The notes under the pieces were generated by a model. That model worked only from the letters and a program-made list of their open reading frames with translations, had not been told where the DNA came from and searched no databases. Below are positions 62,646 through 64,000 of a stretch of DNA of 64,000 nt, one piece after another. The translations under genes and the position numbers were made by a program. Location: contig CAYOYB010000010.1 in assembly GCA_964408085.1 (NCBI GenBank), positions 1-64,000 of the forward strand, given 5' to 3'. This stretch comes from CAJLIR01 sp964408085 (GTDB lineage: Bacteria > Bacillota_I > Bacilli_A > RF39 > UBA660). Each line of letters opens with the position of its first letter. Position 1 is the stretch's first letter.

Positions 62646-63269
62646 ATGGATAAAGACATTGAAAAAATAAAAATGCAAATGAAACAAAAACGTTATAAAA
62701 CATCTGAGAAAAAAAATAAACCTAGTTATAATAGTATTTTATATAAAACAGGCATTAGATTTTTAATCACAATTCTACTTACAGTAGCTACTTTAATAAT
62801 TTTAAAAAAATATCCTAATTTAAAAGATAAATTTTATAATGAAGTTTATGAAAAAAACATTTCTTTTGCTTCAATTAATCATTTTTATAAAAATATATTT
62901 GGTAGTCCCATTCCTTTTAGTGATTACTTTGAAAGTAAAACAAAACCTGTTTTTAATGAAAAATTAACCTATTATAAAAGCGAAGAATATCAAGATGGGG
63001 TTAAATTAATCGTTGATAAAAACTATCTAGTACCATCTTTAGAAAGTGGTATGGTTGTTTTTATTGGTGATAAAGATAATTATCCAAATACTATTATTGT
63101 CGAACAAGTAAATGGCATTAATGTTTGGTATTCTAATATTGAAAATATTAATGTTGACTTATATGACTATATTGATAAAGGAACTTTATTAGGTTCAACG
63201 ATAAATGATGAATTATATTTAGTATATAAAAAAGATGGGAAAGTTTTAGATTATAATGATTATATTTAA
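62646..63269 (+). CDS. SpoIVFA-like protein with degenerate M23 domain
   Basis: A 207-aa protein. A basic N-terminus, one helix at about 40-58, and a C-terminal LytM/M23-like fold (LVPSLESGMVVFIGDKDNYP, NGINVWYSNIENINVDLYDY, GTLLGSTINDELYLVY) that lacks the zinc His/Asp set. This is the SpoIVFA layout. ATG 62646 follows AGGTG. In B. subtilis SpoIVFA restrains the protease SpoIVFB, encoded next here too. Confidence 0.75.
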   Translation: MDKDIEKIKMQMKQKRYKTSEKKNKPSYNSILYKTGIRFLITILLTVATLIILKKYPNLKDKFYNEVYEKNISFASINHFYKNIFGSPIPFSDYFESKTKPVFNEKLTYYKSEEYQDGVKLIVDKNYLVPSLESGMVVFIGDKDNYPNTIIVEQVNGINVWYSNIENINVDLYDYIDKGTLLGSTINDELYLVYKKDGKVLDYNDYI

Positions 63270-64000
63270 AATTCATTTTTTATATTGGGTAATGGCTTTC
63301 ATATGTGGTTTTTGTGGACTATTTAAAAACTTCGTATATTTTAGTTTGTTAATTGCTATTCATGAACTTGGTCACTTTATTGGCGCTAAAATAATGAAAT
63401 GGAAAGTAAAAAAAATAATTCTTTTACCATTTGGTGGGATTACTATTTTTAATGAATTTTTAAGTAAAAGTTTATATGAAGAATTTATTATTTTAATATT
63501 AGGGCCACTATTCCAAATAATTTTTTATTTTTTATATAGCTATATTTTTGGATTCAATGTTTTATTACATAATTATCATTATGCCTTATTATTTTTTAAT
63601 ATTTTACCAATTTTTCCTTTAGATGGTTATAAATTATTAAATATTTGTATTAATAAATTTTATTCTTTTAAAACAAGCCATCTACTAACTATAATTATTT
63701 CTGTTTTAATAACTAGTTTAGTTTTTATTATAAATTTATATAATTTAAACTTTATTATGTTATTAGCTATTATTTTTCTAATAATAAAAAATATTGAAGA
63801 ATTTATTAATCATAATTTAATTTTTAATAAATTTTTACTTGAAAGATATTTATATTCTATTAATTTAAAAAAATCAAAAATTATTAAAAGTAATAATTTA
63901 AAAAAAATGATGCGTGAATATAAACATATTTTTTATTATAATAACAAATATGAAACAGAAAAGAGTTTTTTAAAGAAAAAATTTGACATTAAGCATAAAT
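63256..64000 (+). CDS. SpoIVFB-like M50 site-2 protease (cut by window end)
   Basis: 248 codons, open at the window end. Zinc motif H36-E-L-G-H40 in LLIAIHELGHFIGAKI, and the second motif FPLDGYKL (D123). Helices flank both. This is the SpoIVFB/FtsH-independent intramembrane protease group that activates pro-sigma-K. ATG 63256 overlaps the SpoIVFA-like gene by 14 nt; ATG 63291 is an alternative. Its presence suggests a spore-former or a recent descendant. Confidence 0.85.
   Translation, partial: MIIFKIHFLYWVMAFICGFCGLFKNFVYFSLLIAIHELGHFIGAKIMKWKVKKIILLPFGGITIFNEFLSKSLYEEFIILILGPLFQIIFYFLYSYIFGFNVLLHNYHYALLFFNILPIFPLDGYKLLNICINKFYSFKTSHLLTIIISVLITSLVFIINLYNLNFIMLLAIIFLIIKNIEEFINHNLIFNKFLLERYLYSINLKKSKIIKSNNLKKMMREYKHIFYYNNKYETEKSFLKKKFDIKHK

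Overview
The window is very AT-rich and uses the standard code (TGA is a stop; TGG is Trp). Its content points to a low-GC Firmicute, probably a gut member of Bacilli near the Erysipelotrichales/RF39 lineages: strong AAGGAGG ribosome binding sites, a radC-mreC-mreD-spoIVFA-spoIVFB order, CsoR/CopZ/CopA, a LytR-CpsA-Psr protein and a Wzx/Wzy-type capsule locus. The placement is inference; no rRNA or ribosomal protein gene is present.

Region 1 (1-19,048) is mostly chromosomal housekeeping and stress genes in short + strand transcription units. It holds XRE regulators, a Cys-rich DUF3795 protein, a MATE pump fused to a cytidylate-kinase-like domain behind an attenuator, an SPL-family radical SAM protein, a MacB-like ABC transporter, a CMP-kinase-like protein, a DUF2975/XRE/DUF4173 module, VanZ, a Ppx/GppA-like protein, a copper operon (csoR, copZ-like, copA) and trpS. 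Many units are separated by an intrinsic terminator whose T-tract runs straight into an extended -10 promoter.

Region 2 (19,049-38,085) is an accessory island bounded by two tRNA-Thr genes, GGT on + and CGT on -, whose 3' ends both point inward. Its outer parts are made of small modules. Each module boundary carries a tRNA-3'-end-like CACCA core followed by a terminator. Several modules share a conserved right-end repeat (4 copies) and a hairpin left-end repeat (4 copies, with compensating changes in the stem). At the CGT tRNA, a 46-bp direct repeat brackets a 535-bp module with one 86-aa ORF. No integrase is visible. Cargo includes PepC, an XRE-CYTH fusion, an HTH-WYL regulator with a VOC protein, two HExxH proteins and several unknowns. 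The middle of the island carries M18 peptidase, an esterase, UvsE, a deoxyinosine-glycosylase-like protein, a frameshifted GNAT, dCMP deaminase, an ATP-grasp-like protein and a radical SAM protein.

The island also has two paralogous copies (about 19.17-19.49 kb on -, 32.18-32.50 kb on +) of what looks like an undescribed type I toxin-antitoxin locus. Each encodes a 27-aa hydrophobic peptide with a strong SD, a promoter with a LexA-like box between -35 and -10, mRNA 5' and 3' ends that can pair with each other, and a convergent promoter-terminator unit predicted to make an antisense RNA of about 110 nt.

Region 3 (38,086-46,497) has a DUF5105-like lipoprotein, deoD, tRNA-Lys, a hexapeptide-repeat protein, an overlapping pair of unknown genes, a sugar nucleotidyltransferase and galE. 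Region 4 (46,768-58,874) is a capsule or exopolysaccharide operon with glycosyltransferases, a Wzy-like polymerase fused to a GT2 domain, a pyruvyltransferase-like protein, Wzx flippase, a CapA-like protein, a PP-loop protein, VanZ and an LCP ligase with an unusual basic tail. Region 5 (59,057-64,000) has an Rpn/PD-(D/E)XK protein and then the radC/mreCD/spoIVFAB cell-shape and sporulation block, cut by the window end.
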